DNA of 20,478 nucleotides from an uncultured Candidatus Saccharibacteria bacterium. Its GTDB lineage: Bacteria; Patescibacteriota; Saccharimonadia; Saccharimonadales; Saccharimonadaceae. Position 1 is the first letter of the stretch. Each line of letters starts with the position of its first letter. This document shows positions 7,140-13,815 of this stretch, piece after piece. The notes under the pieces are model-generated. The model did not search any database. It was not told where the DNA came from and worked only from the letters and a program-made list of their open reading frames with translations. The translations under genes and the position numbers were made by a program. Location of the stretch: positions 1 to 20,478 of the forward strand of contig CALISG010000008.1 in NCBI GenBank assembly GCA_938042065.1, given 5' to 3'.

Positions 7140-9482
7140 TTACTTCTTTCGTCGTATTTGGCGCCGCGCCGACCTTTTTTGCGGGGCGTTAGCGAGCAAT
7201 TCTACTGCTTGGTCGCGAGTGATATCTTTGGGATCGGTGTCTTTGGGGATTTTGGCGTTTTTGCTGCCGTCGGTAACGTATGGACCGAAGCGGCCGTTGA
7301 GTACCTTGATGCCGTCGCCAAAGTCAGCGATATTTTTCTCAGCTTCGGCTTTGAGCTTGGCGGCGTATAGTTCGCGCGCTTGCTCTTGGGTGACTTCGCG
7401 CGGGTCGATATCTTTCAGGCTGACGTAGAGTTTACCGATTTGAATATATGGCCCGAAGCGGCCGACGTTAGCCTTGATATCTTGCCCGTCCTCAGTTTGA
7501 CCGACTAGGCGCGGCAGCTCAAAGGCACGCAAAGCTTGTTCTAGGGTGACGGTTTCAATCTTGGTGCCTTTAGGTAGCGGCGCGAATTGCGGTTTGTCGG
7601 CTTTATCGTCGCTGGAGCCGAGCTGCAGCATTGGTCCGAAGCGGCCGAAGCGAGCAATAATTGGTTTGCCAGATTTCGGATCAATGCCGACTTCTCTGTT
7701 GGCGCCGACAGTTCGGCGGTCAATATTGCCAGATTGCTCAATCAGCGCGTGGAATGGCACGTAGAATCTCTCGAGCATGGTGTTGCGCGCCAAGCGGTCA
7801 CCGGCAATATCGTCGAAGTCTTTCTCGACGTCGGCGGTGAAACCATAATCAACGACGCGGTCGAAATGGTCGGTTAAAAAGCCGCTAATCAGCTCGCCGG
7901 CTGGCGTCGGCACGAGCTTGCCTTTGTTGGAGCCGGTCTTTTCTTGGATAATCTCGCGCTCGACCTTATTGTCGATAAGTTGCAATAAGATGACATCGCG
8001 CGGTACGCCTTCGGAATCGCCTTTTTCGGCGTAACCGCGGGTTTGGATGGTGTTCATGATGGTAGCGTAAGTACTCGGGCGGCCGATACCGAGCTCTTCA
8101 AGCTTTTTGACTAGCGTACCTTCGGTATAACGGGCTGGCGGCCGGGCGAAAACTTGGCGGGCTTCGACGCTGTGGCGCTGCAGCTGGTCGCCAGATTTGA
8201 CGGTTGGCAAAATTGTGTCATCTTTACCACCGCCATAGACGCGCAGGAAACCGTCGAACAGGACGACTTGGCCTTTGGCCTCAAAGACGAGCTTGTCGTT
8301 GGTTTTGCTTGAGCTGTTTTGCTTTTCCCCGTCGTTAATACCAATTGTAATTGTTGTGTTCTCTAGCTTGGCTGGCGCCATTTGGCTGGCTAGCGTGCGG
8401 CGGCGGATGAGGTCGTAGAGACGCTGGTCATAGTCGCTGCCGCTGACCGATTCGCGGGTAATATCGGTCGGGCGAATTGCTTCGTGAGCTTCTTGGGCGC
8501 CAGCAGATTTAGTTTTGAACTTGCGGACATGCGAATATTCAATGCCGTATAAGCGTTTGATGTAATCGGCGCTGGCGGCGATGGCCTGGCTTGACAAATT
8601 GACGCTATCAGTACGCATGTAAGTAATGCGACCCTCTTGATATAGTTTTTGGGCGCTGGCCATGGTAGCGCGTGAGCCCATGCCGAGCTTACTATTGGCC
8701 TCTTGTTGCAGAGTGCTGGTGGTGAATGGCGCGGCCGGATTGCGGCTTGACGGGCTTTTACTAATGTCGGTAACGGTGAAAGTAGCGCCAGCCAGCGATT
8801 CCAGAAAGGCGCGAGCTTCTTCTTCGCTGTCGAAACGCTGTTTTAGCTCGGCTTTTAATTCTTGGCCGCCAGCGACGAAAATAGCGGTTACTTTGAACTG
8901 CGAACTACCAGCAAAGGTGTCAATTTCGTGCTCGCGCTCGACTAGCAGCCGTACCGCCGGGCTTTGGACGCGGCCGGCCGACTTGCCGCCGGGGACTTTT
9001 TGCCAGACGACCGGACTAAGCTCAAAACCGACAATTCGGTCGAGAATCTGCCGGGCTTGCTGAGCTTCGACTAATTTCATATCGACGGTACGCGGATGCT
9101 TGATCGCTTCCTCGATAGCCGATTTGGTAATTTCGTGAAAAGTAATGCGCTTGGTGGTTTTGGGGTCGAGTTTCAATACTTCGCATAGATGCCAAGCAAT
9201 GGCCTCGCCTTCACGGTCTTCATCGGTGGCTAGCCAGACGTTGGCCGCGCCGACTGATTTGACGGCCTTTTTTAACTCAGCGATTACCTTTTTCTTTTCC
9301 GGGTCGATTTCGTAAGTCGTTTTGAAGCCGTGCTGGATGTCAATTGGCGGCGTGCCGTCTTTGGTTTTTTTGGCGATAGCGCGAATATGCCCCACGCTTG
9401 ACAAAACATGAAAATCATTGCCGAGATATTTCTCGATAGTTTTGGCTTTGGCTGGCGACTCGACGATAACCAGATTCTTCAT
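7140..9482 (-). CDS. topA: DNA topoisomerase I (type IA)
   Basis: 780 residues. The Toprim domain starts at once (VIVESPAKAKTIEKYLG, with Glu8), and the acidic pair is in ATDEDREGEAIAWHL (Asp87, Asp89). The active-site tyrosine is Tyr288 in EGRITYMRTDS. Core landmarks include QQARQILDRIVGFELSP (about 141) and GIGRPSTYA (about 465). The C-terminus has no Cys4 zinc fingers; instead it has three FGP(Y) repeats (about 613, 675, 731), the zinc-free C-terminal repeat type known from actinobacterial TopA, and a basic end. It relaxes negative supercoils behind polymerases. The -10 box lies six bases before the ATG, so the mRNA is probably leaderless. The hydrolase gene follows directly. Confidence 0.98.
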   Translation of the reverse strand: MKNLVIVESPAKAKTIEKYLGNDFHVLSSVGHIRAIAKKTKDGTPPIDIQHGFKTTYEIDPEKKKVIAELKKAVKSVGAANVWLATDEDREGEAIAWHLCEVLKLDPKTTKRITFHEITKSAIEEAIKHPRTVDMKLVEAQQARQILDRIVGFELSPVVWQKVPGGKSAGRVQSPAVRLLVEREHEIDTFAGSSQFKVTAIFVAGGQELKAELKQRFDSEEEARAFLESLAGATFTVTDISKSPSSRNPAAPFTTSTLQQEANSKLGMGSRATMASAQKLYQEGRITYMRTDSVNLSSQAIAASADYIKRLYGIEYSHVRKFKTKSAGAQEAHEAIRPTDITRESVSGSDYDQRLYDLIRRRTLASQMAPAKLENTTITIGINDGEKQNSSSKTNDKLVFEAKGQVVLFDGFLRVYGGGKDDTILPTVKSGDQLQRHSVEARQVFARPPARYTEGTLVKKLEELGIGRPSTYATIMNTIQTRGYAEKGDSEGVPRDVILLQLIDNKVEREIIQEKTGSNKGKLVPTPAGELISGFLTDHFDRVVDYGFTADVEKDFDDIAGDRLARNTMLERFYVPFHALIEQSGNIDRRTVGANREVGIDPKSGKPIIARFGRFGPMLQLGSSDDKADKPQFAPLPKGTKIETVTLEQALRAFELPRLVGQTEDGQDIKANVGRFGPYIQIGKLYVSLKDIDPREVTQEQARELYAAKLKAEAEKNIADFGDGIKVLNGRFGPYVTDGSKNAKIPKDTDPKDITRDQAVELLANAPQKRSARRQIRRKK

Positions 9483-9488
9483 ACTTAT

Positions 9489-9494
9489 ATAATA
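9489..9494 (-). promoter_or_regulatory. -10 box of topA, leaderless arrangement
   Basis: On the minus strand TATTAT is followed by six bases and then the ATG at 9482. The expected transcription start therefore falls on or within a base or two of the start codon. The -35 region is weak and I cannot place it with confidence. Confidence 0.55.
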
Positions 9495-9552
9495 GTAAAC
9501 CGATTTGCTAAAAATACCAAATTAGTGCTGGCTGCTGAGGATAATAAACCAA

Positions 9553-9613
9553 AGAAAATAGCCCGCCAGAAAGGCCTTGCGCCGAGGCTTAGAGCTCTGG
9601 CGGGCTATTTTCT
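9553..9613. terminator. Bidirectional terminator, 18-bp perfect stem
   Basis: Arms 9553-9570 and 9596-9613 are perfect reverse complements (GC core GCCCGCCAGA/TCTGGCGGGC flanked by AAAAT/ATTTT). The 25-base loop can itself fold (AAGGCCT / AGGCTT). The A/T flanks give a U-tract in either direction, so it can end both the hairpin-gene transcript (minus) and any plus-strand transcript. Confidence 0.8.
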
Positions 9614-9616
9614 GAC

Positions 9617-9636
9617 GGGCTTAAAAAAGCCCTTTT
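9617..9636 (+). terminator. Rho-independent terminator, plus direction
   Basis: GGGCTT (9617-9622), loop AAAA, AAGCCC (9627-9632) and then TTTT. No plus-strand gene precedes it, so it may block antisense transcription into the hairpin locus or serve as one more structural element of it. Confidence 0.55.
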
Positions 9637-9638
9637 CT

Positions 9639-10196
9639 GCCGAGGAGGGTCACTCCTCGGCGGTGGCAGTGTCGGTGGTGTTCACCTCCTCGGTGTCGTA
9701 CAGGTCGGCGAGCTGCGTCTGCTCGCCGACCAGCTCCTGGCCAACGTTGTTAATGACGGTTTCGAGACCGTCATTAATATTCGACCATTCTTTCAAAGCC
9801 TCAGAAAAGAGGGAGCGTAGGAGAGGAGACGCCTCCTCTCCTCCTTTCAGGAAAATCCTGTAATCGTCGATAATCTTGCGACTATCGGCGAGAGACAGGC
9901 GCGCCTGCCTCTCAATCCAAGAGAGATCCTCTTCTCGCTCTTGAGCCAGGCGGCTCAGGAGAGAGAAGCAGTTATCCGACTCAGTGAGCTCCTCGCGGAG
10001 CTCACTGACCTGGCGGCGCGCATCGCGCGCCGCCAGACGGTACCGCTTGGCGTGGCCGGCCATCAGGCCAGCCGCGCCCGCGGCGACGATGGCAGCCAGG
10101 GTGGCCTGGCCGCCGCCGATCAGGACGGCGGCGACGATGGCGGTCGCGAGTGCGACCGCCAGCTCGCGGCGGCCGCGCAAGGCGCGCGCCACCGCC
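9639..10196. repeat. Array of tandem perfect stem-loops inside a coding region
   Basis: Arms, all perfect unless stated: 9639-9647/9653-9661 (9 bp); 9703-9713/9721-9731 (11); 9750-9760/9767-9777 (11); 9819-9828/9833-9842 (10); 9848-9852/9856-9860 (5); 9868-9872/9883-9887 (5); 9890-9900/9903-9913 (one mismatch); 9931-9947/9952-9968 (17 with one mismatch and one wobble); 9981-9992/9997-10008 (12); 10010-10021/10025-10036 (12, loop of 3); 10071-10075/10080-10084 (5); 10095-10100/10105-10110 (6); 10111-10118/10126-10133 (8); 10138-10147/10152-10161 (10); 10168-10172/10192-10196 (5, outer arms around GC palindromes). The arms differ in sequence from hairpin to hairpin, so this is not a repeated unit. 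Loops are mostly 3-7 bases. Confidence 0.9.
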
Positions 10197-10213
10197 TCAA
10201 AAAAGCGTCTCAT
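9650..10213 (-). CDS. Unknown membrane protein encoded by a chain of stem-loops
   Basis: 187 residues, not recognised. The protein has a basic N-terminus, two small-residue hydrophobic segments (about 17-36 and 37-54, rich in Ala, Gly, Val), then a charged, probably coiled-coil region (about 55-125) and an acidic Thr/Glu tail. It is likely a small bitopic or hairpin membrane protein with a cytosolic helical part. The DNA is exceptional. The coding stretch is visibly GC-richer than its neighbours and consists of consecutive inverted repeats, at least ten with perfect or nearly perfect stems of 8-17 bp and short loops (listed separately). The start is set by a strong SD (AGGAGGGG) just before the ATG, unlike most lead genes here. 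The stop codon lies in the loop of the last hairpin. That the frame is kept open through all of this argues that it is translated, but the RNA structure may be the main function. Confidence 0.6.
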   Translation of the reverse strand: MRRFFEAVARALRGRRELAVALATAIVAAVLIGGGQATLAAIVAAGAAGLMAGHAKRYRLAARDARRQVSELREELTESDNCFSLLSRLAQEREEDLSWIERQARLSLADSRKIIDDYRIFLKGGEEASPLLRSLFSEALKEWSNINDGLETVINNVGQELVGEQTQLADLYDTEEVNTTDTATAEE

Positions 10214-10234
10214 TTCCCCTCCTAGGGAAGTGTG

Positions 10235-10292
10235 TTTTTACTCAAAGCAAAAGGGCTACTTCTTGCCCTTTTTACGAAACTTTGAGCAAAAA
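10235..10292 (-). promoter_or_regulatory. Structured 5' leader of the stem-loop gene (possible attenuator)
   Basis: Nested stems: an inner one AAAAGGGC (10249-10256) with GCCCTTTT (10265-10272), and an outer one CTCAAAG (10241-10247) with CTTTGAG (10280-10286), extended by T5/A5 tracts (10235-10239/10288-10292). On the minus strand the inner stem ends in U residues like a terminator. The SD AGGAGGGG follows at about 10217-10224, downstream of the structure. It could be an attenuator or an mRNA-stabilising stem. Confidence 0.55.
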
Positions 10293-10301
10293 GCTGATAT
10301 A

Positions 10302-10330
10302 TATATATCACATATGGACGGCGGTGTCAA
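10302..10330 (-). promoter_or_regulatory. Promoter of the stem-loop gene
   Basis: On the minus strand, -35 TTGACA (10325-10330) and -10 TATATA (10302-10307) have a 17-base spacer. The -10 lies inside the 16-base palindrome TGATATATATATATCA (10295-10310). The predicted start near 10295 gives a leader of about 80 bases, the longest in the window, and a total transcript of about 740 bases down to the terminator at 9553. Confidence 0.7.
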
Positions 10331-10411
10331 TAGTTTTGCAATAATTTAATATTTTTCGCAACAAAATAGCTAAAAATTCCTTTCAGGCCGCAAATCGCCA
10401 GTTTTGCTTGT

Positions 10412-11020
10412 TTATTTATCATTTCGGTGTTTTGATTGCCGGGCGCGTTCAATGTACGAAAGCGTTGATTTAAATGCTAACGGCAGCGATACAGCGAACG
10501 CTAAATTGCCGATACCGCGAGCAACTCTGGCGAGTTGGCTCTGTCCGGTGGTTTCGAGACGGCTACCGACTAGGTGGGCTAGCAATGAGCTGGTTTCGAG
10601 CGCTAGCGCCAATTTGCCAGAGATTTCCGGGCGTACGGTTTCATCGCCAGCTTCAACTATCGTTTTGGCGCTAGCAACGGCGTTGATTCCATTAAAAGCT
10701 GTGATGGCAGCGATTATTTCCGTTGGTGCGAGGTTTTTGTTTTTTATCTCATAAAGGATAATGGCAGTGACAGCTTTGTCTAGCCCAGCATCAAGTAAAG
10801 CGCCGAAATCGCTTGTCTGCCCTGTTTTGCGAGCGACGATGCCGTCTAGAACGTCGATGAACCGGCCAGCGGCAACCTGTGCGATACCAGCAGCGGTATC
10901 GATGCGTTTGGCGCCGCGCCAGGCTAGAATCGCGCCAGCAATGCTCATAGCGTTGGGAATGGTGGGGATATCAGTCCTAGGATTGAATCTTGGAATCTTT
11001 TCACGGGACTTAATAGGCAT
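10412..11020 (-). CDS. CDP-alcohol phosphatidyltransferase family protein
   Basis: 202 residues. The family signature D-x2-D-G-x2-A-R-x8-G-x3-D-x3-D is complete: Asp56, Asp59, Gly60, Ala63, Arg64, Gly73, Asp77, Asp81. These residues bind two metal ions and CDP-diacylglycerol or a related CDP-alcohol. Several hydrophobic helices follow (about 84-112, 150-190), as expected for this integral membrane enzyme family. The acceptor (glycerol-3-phosphate, inositol phosphate or other) cannot be read from the sequence; phosphatidylglycerophosphate synthase is the commonest possibility. The gene has its own near-leaderless promoter and sits between the stem-loop gene and dprA, both on the same strand. 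Confidence 0.85.
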   Translation of the reverse strand: MPIKSREKIPRFNPRTDIPTIPNAMSIAGAILAWRGAKRIDTAAGIAQVAAGRFIDVLDGIVARKTGQTSDFGALLDAGLDKAVTAIILYEIKNKNLAPTEIIAAITAFNGINAVASAKTIVEAGDETVRPEISGKLALALETSSLLAHLVGSRLETTGQSQLARVARGIGNLAFAVSLPLAFKSTLSYIERARQSKHRNDK

Positions 11021-11028
11021 AATATCTA

Positions 11029-11057
11029 AGTTTACAATTACACGATGAAAATGACAA
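11029..11057 (-). promoter_or_regulatory. Promoter of the CDP-alcohol phosphatidyltransferase gene
   Basis: On the minus strand, -35 TTGTCA (11052-11057) and -10 TAAACT (11029-11034) have a 17-base spacer, with eight bases from the -10 to the ATG. The leader would be at most one or two bases. Confidence 0.6.
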
Positions 11058-11084
11058 ATTTGCGAAAAGCTTAAACAATATTAA

Positions 11085-11966
11085 TTAGACAAGCATCCAC
11101 TGGTTGGCGCCGAGCGAGCGGATAGCGCCGGTCAGTTCAAGCATGGTTAGTGCAGTATTGAACTCGGTTGCTGGCAGCTGAGTAGTCTTTTGTAGCTGGT
11201 CGCCGTCGCGGATACCTTGAGCGAGCTGTTCGATGATCGCTGTTTCGGCGGGTGTTGAGCCGAGCGGCAGCTTGGTTTGGTCGGTTCGCGCGTCTGGCAT
11301 GGATTCTGGTGCGACAACCGACAAAATATCGTCGAGGCTGGTGACGGGTGTGGCGCCTTGTTTGATCAGCGCGTTGCAGCCGGCGCTTTGCGGGCTAGTG
11401 ATATTGCCAGGTACAACGAAGACATCTTTGCCTTGAGCTAGCGCGTGGGCAGCAGTATTGAGTGTGCCGCTGCGAGCACTAGCTTCGGTAATTAGTACGG
11501 CGTCGGCCAAGCCAGACACCAAGCGGTTGCGTTCCAAAAAGCTCCAGCGGCCGAGGATGTACGGTTCGGTGTCATCAGTAGAATGTTCGGACAAGATTGC
11601 CCCGCCCTTCTCGATAATGCGCCGGGCAAGCGCGCTGTTGCTACGCGGATAAATATTTGGCAGTTGGCTGGGTACGATGGCGATAGTGGTGCCGCCAGCG
11701 TCTAAACAGGCGCGGTGCGCTAGCGCGTCAGTACCTAGGGCTAATCCGCTAACAATGATAAAGCCGCGGCTAACCAATCCGCTAGCAAACTGATTGGTTA
11801 CCTCGATACCGTAGCTGGTTGGCTTGCGGGTACCGACGATAGCGATGGTCGGCTGGCGCTGCTTGGGTATTTTGCCTAAGTAATATAATGCTTGCGGCTT
11901 GTCGTCAATATTAGCTAATACCTTGAGATAATTGCTGCTATCTGGTGATACTTTATTGATTTTCAT
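11085..11966 (-). CDS. dprA: DNA processing protein DprA (Smf)
   Basis: 293 residues from the ATG at 11966. The Rossmann-like DprA core is clear: IAIVGTRKPTSYG (about 43), the SGLALGTDALAHRACLDAGG box (about 73), SFLERNRLVSGLADAVLITEAS (about 140), SGTLNTAAHALAQGKDVFVVPG (about 167) and a C-terminal winged helix (about 230-293). DprA binds incoming single-stranded DNA and loads RecA in natural transformation, a trait seen across CPR bacteria. I chose the ATG at 11966 because the homologous part begins there and an AACAGGA sequence precedes it. A start at 12050 would add 28 unrelated residues and overlap the neighbouring RNA promoter and its RNA start. No comEC or comM is in the window. Confidence 0.95.
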   Translation of the reverse strand: MKINKVSPDSSNYLKVLANIDDKPQALYYLGKIPKQRQPTIAIVGTRKPTSYGIEVTNQFASGLVSRGFIIVSGLALGTDALAHRACLDAGGTTIAIVPSQLPNIYPRSNSALARRIIEKGGAILSEHSTDDTEPYILGRWSFLERNRLVSGLADAVLITEASARSGTLNTAAHALAQGKDVFVVPGNITSPQSAGCNALIKQGATPVTSLDDILSVVAPESMPDARTDQTKLPLGSTPAETAIIEQLAQGIRDGDQLQKTTQLPATEFNTALTMLELTGAIRSLGANQWMLV

Positions 11967-11974
11967 ACAAATTC

Positions 11975-12016
11975 CTGTTAAAAAGTATTGACATGTTGTC
12001 AAAGGTGTGCTAATAT
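11975..12016. promoter_or_regulatory. Overlapping divergent promoters: ncRNA (+) and dprA (-)
   Basis: Plus: -35 TTGACA (11988-11993), 17 bases, -10 TAATAT (12011-12016). Minus: -35 TTGACA (11997-12002), 16 bases, weak -10 TAACAG (11975-11980), eight bases to the dprA ATG. The two -35 boxes form the palindrome TTGACATGTTGTCAA, so polymerase can occupy only one direction at a time. Confidence 0.6.
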
Positions 12017-12022
12017 TGGGAT

Positions 12023-12270
12023 GATTGATTGACCCGAGGTGGTGAATCAAGCACCTTATACCCCCTATTCTAACTTATGTTAGGTTGCGCTAAAAGGCGC
12101 ACGGCAGTAATCTACCCTCCACTTTCGTGCCTAGACAACTTTTTAGCGTATACTAACCCCTTTGTCCAGCGGATCACCGTATGTGTGAGGTGGATCACGT
12201 ATACCCGATAGGGTGGGACGAAGGGCAGAATGGCGCTAGGTGATGCCCACCCTTACCTAGCGCTTTTTTG
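12023..12270 (+). ncRNA. Structured noncoding RNA, family not recognised
   Basis: A consensus promoter starts transcription near 12023 and a strong terminator ends it at about 12270; no reading frame of note lies between. The predicted structure is dense: a possible 5' pseudoknot (TTGATT 12025-12030 with AATCAA 12045-12050, and AGGTG 12037-12041 with CACCT 12052-12056); a hairpin CTAAC/GTTAG (12070-12083); a hairpin TGCGC/GCGCA (12086-12101); a long-range 10-bp helix CCCTTTGTCC (12158-12167) with GGACGAAGGG (12216-12225), enclosing CACC/GGTG and ACCC/GGGT stems; then the terminator stem. GGGTGGG (12211-12217) can also pair with CCCACCC in the terminator loop (12246-12252). I do not find the conserved cores of RNase P RNA, SRP RNA, tmRNA or 6S RNA as I know them. 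Strong expression is likely. Confidence 0.65.
12233..12269 (+). terminator. Terminator of the structured RNA
   Basis: GCGCTAGGT (12233-12241) pairs with ACCTAGCGC (12255-12263), followed by six T. The 13-base loop contains CCCACCC, complementary to GGGTGGG upstream, so a pseudoknot or a competing fold is possible. Confidence 0.85.
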
Positions 12271-12283
12271 TTATCTAACAATA

Positions 12284-12312
12284 TTGACTTTTCGTCATAA
12301 AAATAGTATAAT
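12284..12312 (+). promoter_or_regulatory. Promoter of the two-gene unknown operon, leaderless
   Basis: -35 TTGACT (12284-12289), 17-base spacer, -10 TATAAT (12307-12312), then exactly six bases to the ATG at 12319. The transcript should begin at or next to the A of the start codon. Confidence 0.75.
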
Positions 12313-12318
12313 GGAAGT

Positions 12319-12825
12319 ATGACCGCTAACGACTTTAACTACGATCAGATGCGCCGCGAGGAGTGCCAAAGACTGATTCCGCGGGTGTTTCATGTCGAGA
12401 TGCCAGTCGACGAATTTTTGTTTGACGATATCGAAACGGGGCGCGATTCGTACGCAGTGATTTTTCGCAGCCGCGGTAGCGTGTATGCTCTGCTTATTGC
12501 CGAGAATGGTACCGAGCAGACGCTAGAGGATGTGCGCCGTATCGTCAAGAATATGGGTTTAACCGCCGAAAAGTTCTTGCCGCCAGAAGCCGACCCGCAG
12601 TATTTTTATCGCAATGGCGTGGAGCTTTTGAAAAGGGTTTATCCGTCGCTACGCCGCTGGAATTACGATGATGTGTGGATGTATAGCCGTAAAGTGCCAT
12701 ATAGTCCAGCATTAGTCAAAGTGGCGTTGGTTGACGGCGAGATTCGGCGCTTTAATCAGCGTGGTGCGTCGTGGCAAAAATTATTAAATTATTCATTTAG
12801 AAAGGTTCAGGTACGCTATGAATGA
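12319..12825 (+). CDS. Hypothetical protein, 168 aa, first gene of a pair
   Basis: I do not recognise this protein. It is soluble, without membrane segments or signal peptide, mixed alpha/beta and slightly rich in Arg, Asp and Tyr. Residues about 43-105 (SYAVIFRSRGSVYALLIAENGTEQTLEDVRRIVKNMGL) read as two strands and a helix. Aromatic-rich RRWNYDDVWMYSRKVPYSP follows at about 112-130, and the end is basic. The gene starts on a leaderless promoter and overlaps the next gene by eight bases (ATGAATGA), a strong sign of translational coupling, so the two products probably act together. The compact, non-repetitive sequence suggests a real, lineage-restricted gene. Confidence 0.7.
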   Translation: MTANDFNYDQMRREECQRLIPRVFHVEMPVDEFLFDDIETGRDSYAVIFRSRGSVYALLIAENGTEQTLEDVRRIVKNMGLTAEKFLPPEADPQYFYRNGVELLKRVYPSLRRWNYDDVWMYSRKVPYSPALVKVALVDGEIRRFNQRGASWQKLLNYSFRKVQVRYE

Positions 12826-13813
12826 TATCGATAAAGTATTCCCAGCGCGATACAATCGTTTGCTTAAGCTAGCAGAGGTGCGTCCGCTGCAGTTTCGGCA
12901 GCAAGCGGCGGCCGTCTATGTGGCTTGCCCGCGTTCGCTGCGGCGGATGGCACGGCGTTTTGATCGCAGCGTGCCGATGGCGTTGGAATTTTTCTTGTCT
13001 TGGCGTGATGATTGCTTACCGCGGCTGCGTAAAATCGAAAGCGCGCCGCAGCAGAAAACGCTGATCAAGACGATGAGCGACAATTTCTTGACAGACGATG
13101 AGCAAACTGCAACATTGTTGCAATATGTGTCGCAGCAAAGCCAAGCGGTTGAGCGAGTGCGCTTTGCGCTGCAACATTATGCAGAAGGCGAAAAGGCTTT
13201 GCACCGCTTAGCATTAGAATTTGTTAATCAGCCGGCAGAAGTTTGTTCGCAGCAGGTTGAAGTCTACGTAGATTATTTGCTCTACCGTGCGGTTGCCGAG
13301 GAGTTCGGTATGACAATCCGTGATCCGCAGGCGCGATTGATTAAGCGTTCATTTCAGTCGAAAGTTGAGCGCCATCAGATTCGCCGGATGACGCGCCAAG
13401 CGCGGCGGCGTTTGAACGAAATCGACGGTGCTACTGCCGAGATTGAACAAGCGCAAAATGGCTTGGTGGCGCGGTTATTTGGCTTGAAAATTGATTATGT
13501 GTCGGTGTTGGCGGCGCGGCAAGAATACGAAAAAGCGCTGGCGCGTCTCGGTAAAAAGTCAGCTAATAGTCCGGCCAAACGACTAGCTCTCTACGAGAAA
13601 AAGACCGAGGACCTTCGCGCGGAATATCTAGCTACCGTGCCGGGATTGGCTAATCTGTCGGACACGCAAAAGGCTGCCAAAGAAATTGACGGAGTGTTGT
13701 TGGCGGTATTTGACCTCAGTAATGAGCAGCGCAACGATATTATGAGTTTGCTCAAACGCTACCGCGAGCTGATTCGCGAGCGCGAGACGCTGCTGACGAT
13801 GATCGGCGATTAG
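12818..13813 (+). CDS. Hypothetical all-helical protein, 331 aa, second gene of a pair
   Basis: Not recognised. The sequence is almost entirely helical and rich in Arg, Gln, Leu and Ala, with coiled-coil-like stretches at about 180-215 (RRMTRQARRRLNEIDGATAE), 230-275 and 295-328. No membrane segment or signal is visible. A central stretch SKVERHQIRRMTRQARRR is strongly basic and could bind nucleic acid or membrane phosphates. It overlaps the 168-residue gene by eight bases and ends two bases before the stop codon of the convergent Fur-family gene, with no room for a terminator. A cytoskeletal, scaffold or toxin-like function cannot be told apart from sequence. Confidence 0.7.
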   Translation: MNDIDKVFPARYNRLLKLAEVRPLQFRQQAAAVYVACPRSLRRMARRFDRSVPMALEFFLSWRDDCLPRLRKIESAPQQKTLIKTMSDNFLTDDEQTATLLQYVSQQSQAVERVRFALQHYAEGEKALHRLALEFVNQPAEVCSQQVEVYVDYLLYRAVAEEFGMTIRDPQARLIKRSFQSKVERHQIRRMTRQARRRLNEIDGATAEIEQAQNGLVARLFGLKIDYVSVLAARQEYEKALARLGKKSANSPAKRLALYEKKTEDLRAEYLATVPGLANLSDTQKAAKEIDGVLLAVFDLSNEQRNDIMSLLKRYRELIRERETLLTMIGD

Positions 13814-13815
13814 TG

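Noticed and set aside
9905..10349. Plus-strand open frames across the stem-loop gene
   Set aside because: Inverted repeats and high GC keep several frames open by chance; only the minus frame has a promoter, strong SD and terminator in order.
11967..12050. Upstream start for dprA adding 28 residues
   Set aside because: The extra residues resemble nothing in DprA and would require transcription through the oppositely oriented RNA promoter; the ATG at 11966 has promoter and SD-like sequences at sensible distances.
12203..12269. T-box riboswitch (AGGGTGGGAC resembles the T-box sequence and a terminator follows)
   Set aside because: No specifier stem I could identify, the downstream gene has its own promoter after the terminator, and it is not a tRNA-ligase or amino-acid gene.
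12023..12270. RNase P RNA, SRP RNA, tmRNA or 6S RNA
   Set aside because: The conserved blocks (GAGGAAAGUCC and ACAGAA..GGCUUA; GGAAGGAAGCAG; tRNA-like end with tag frame; long bulged rod) are not present in readable form.
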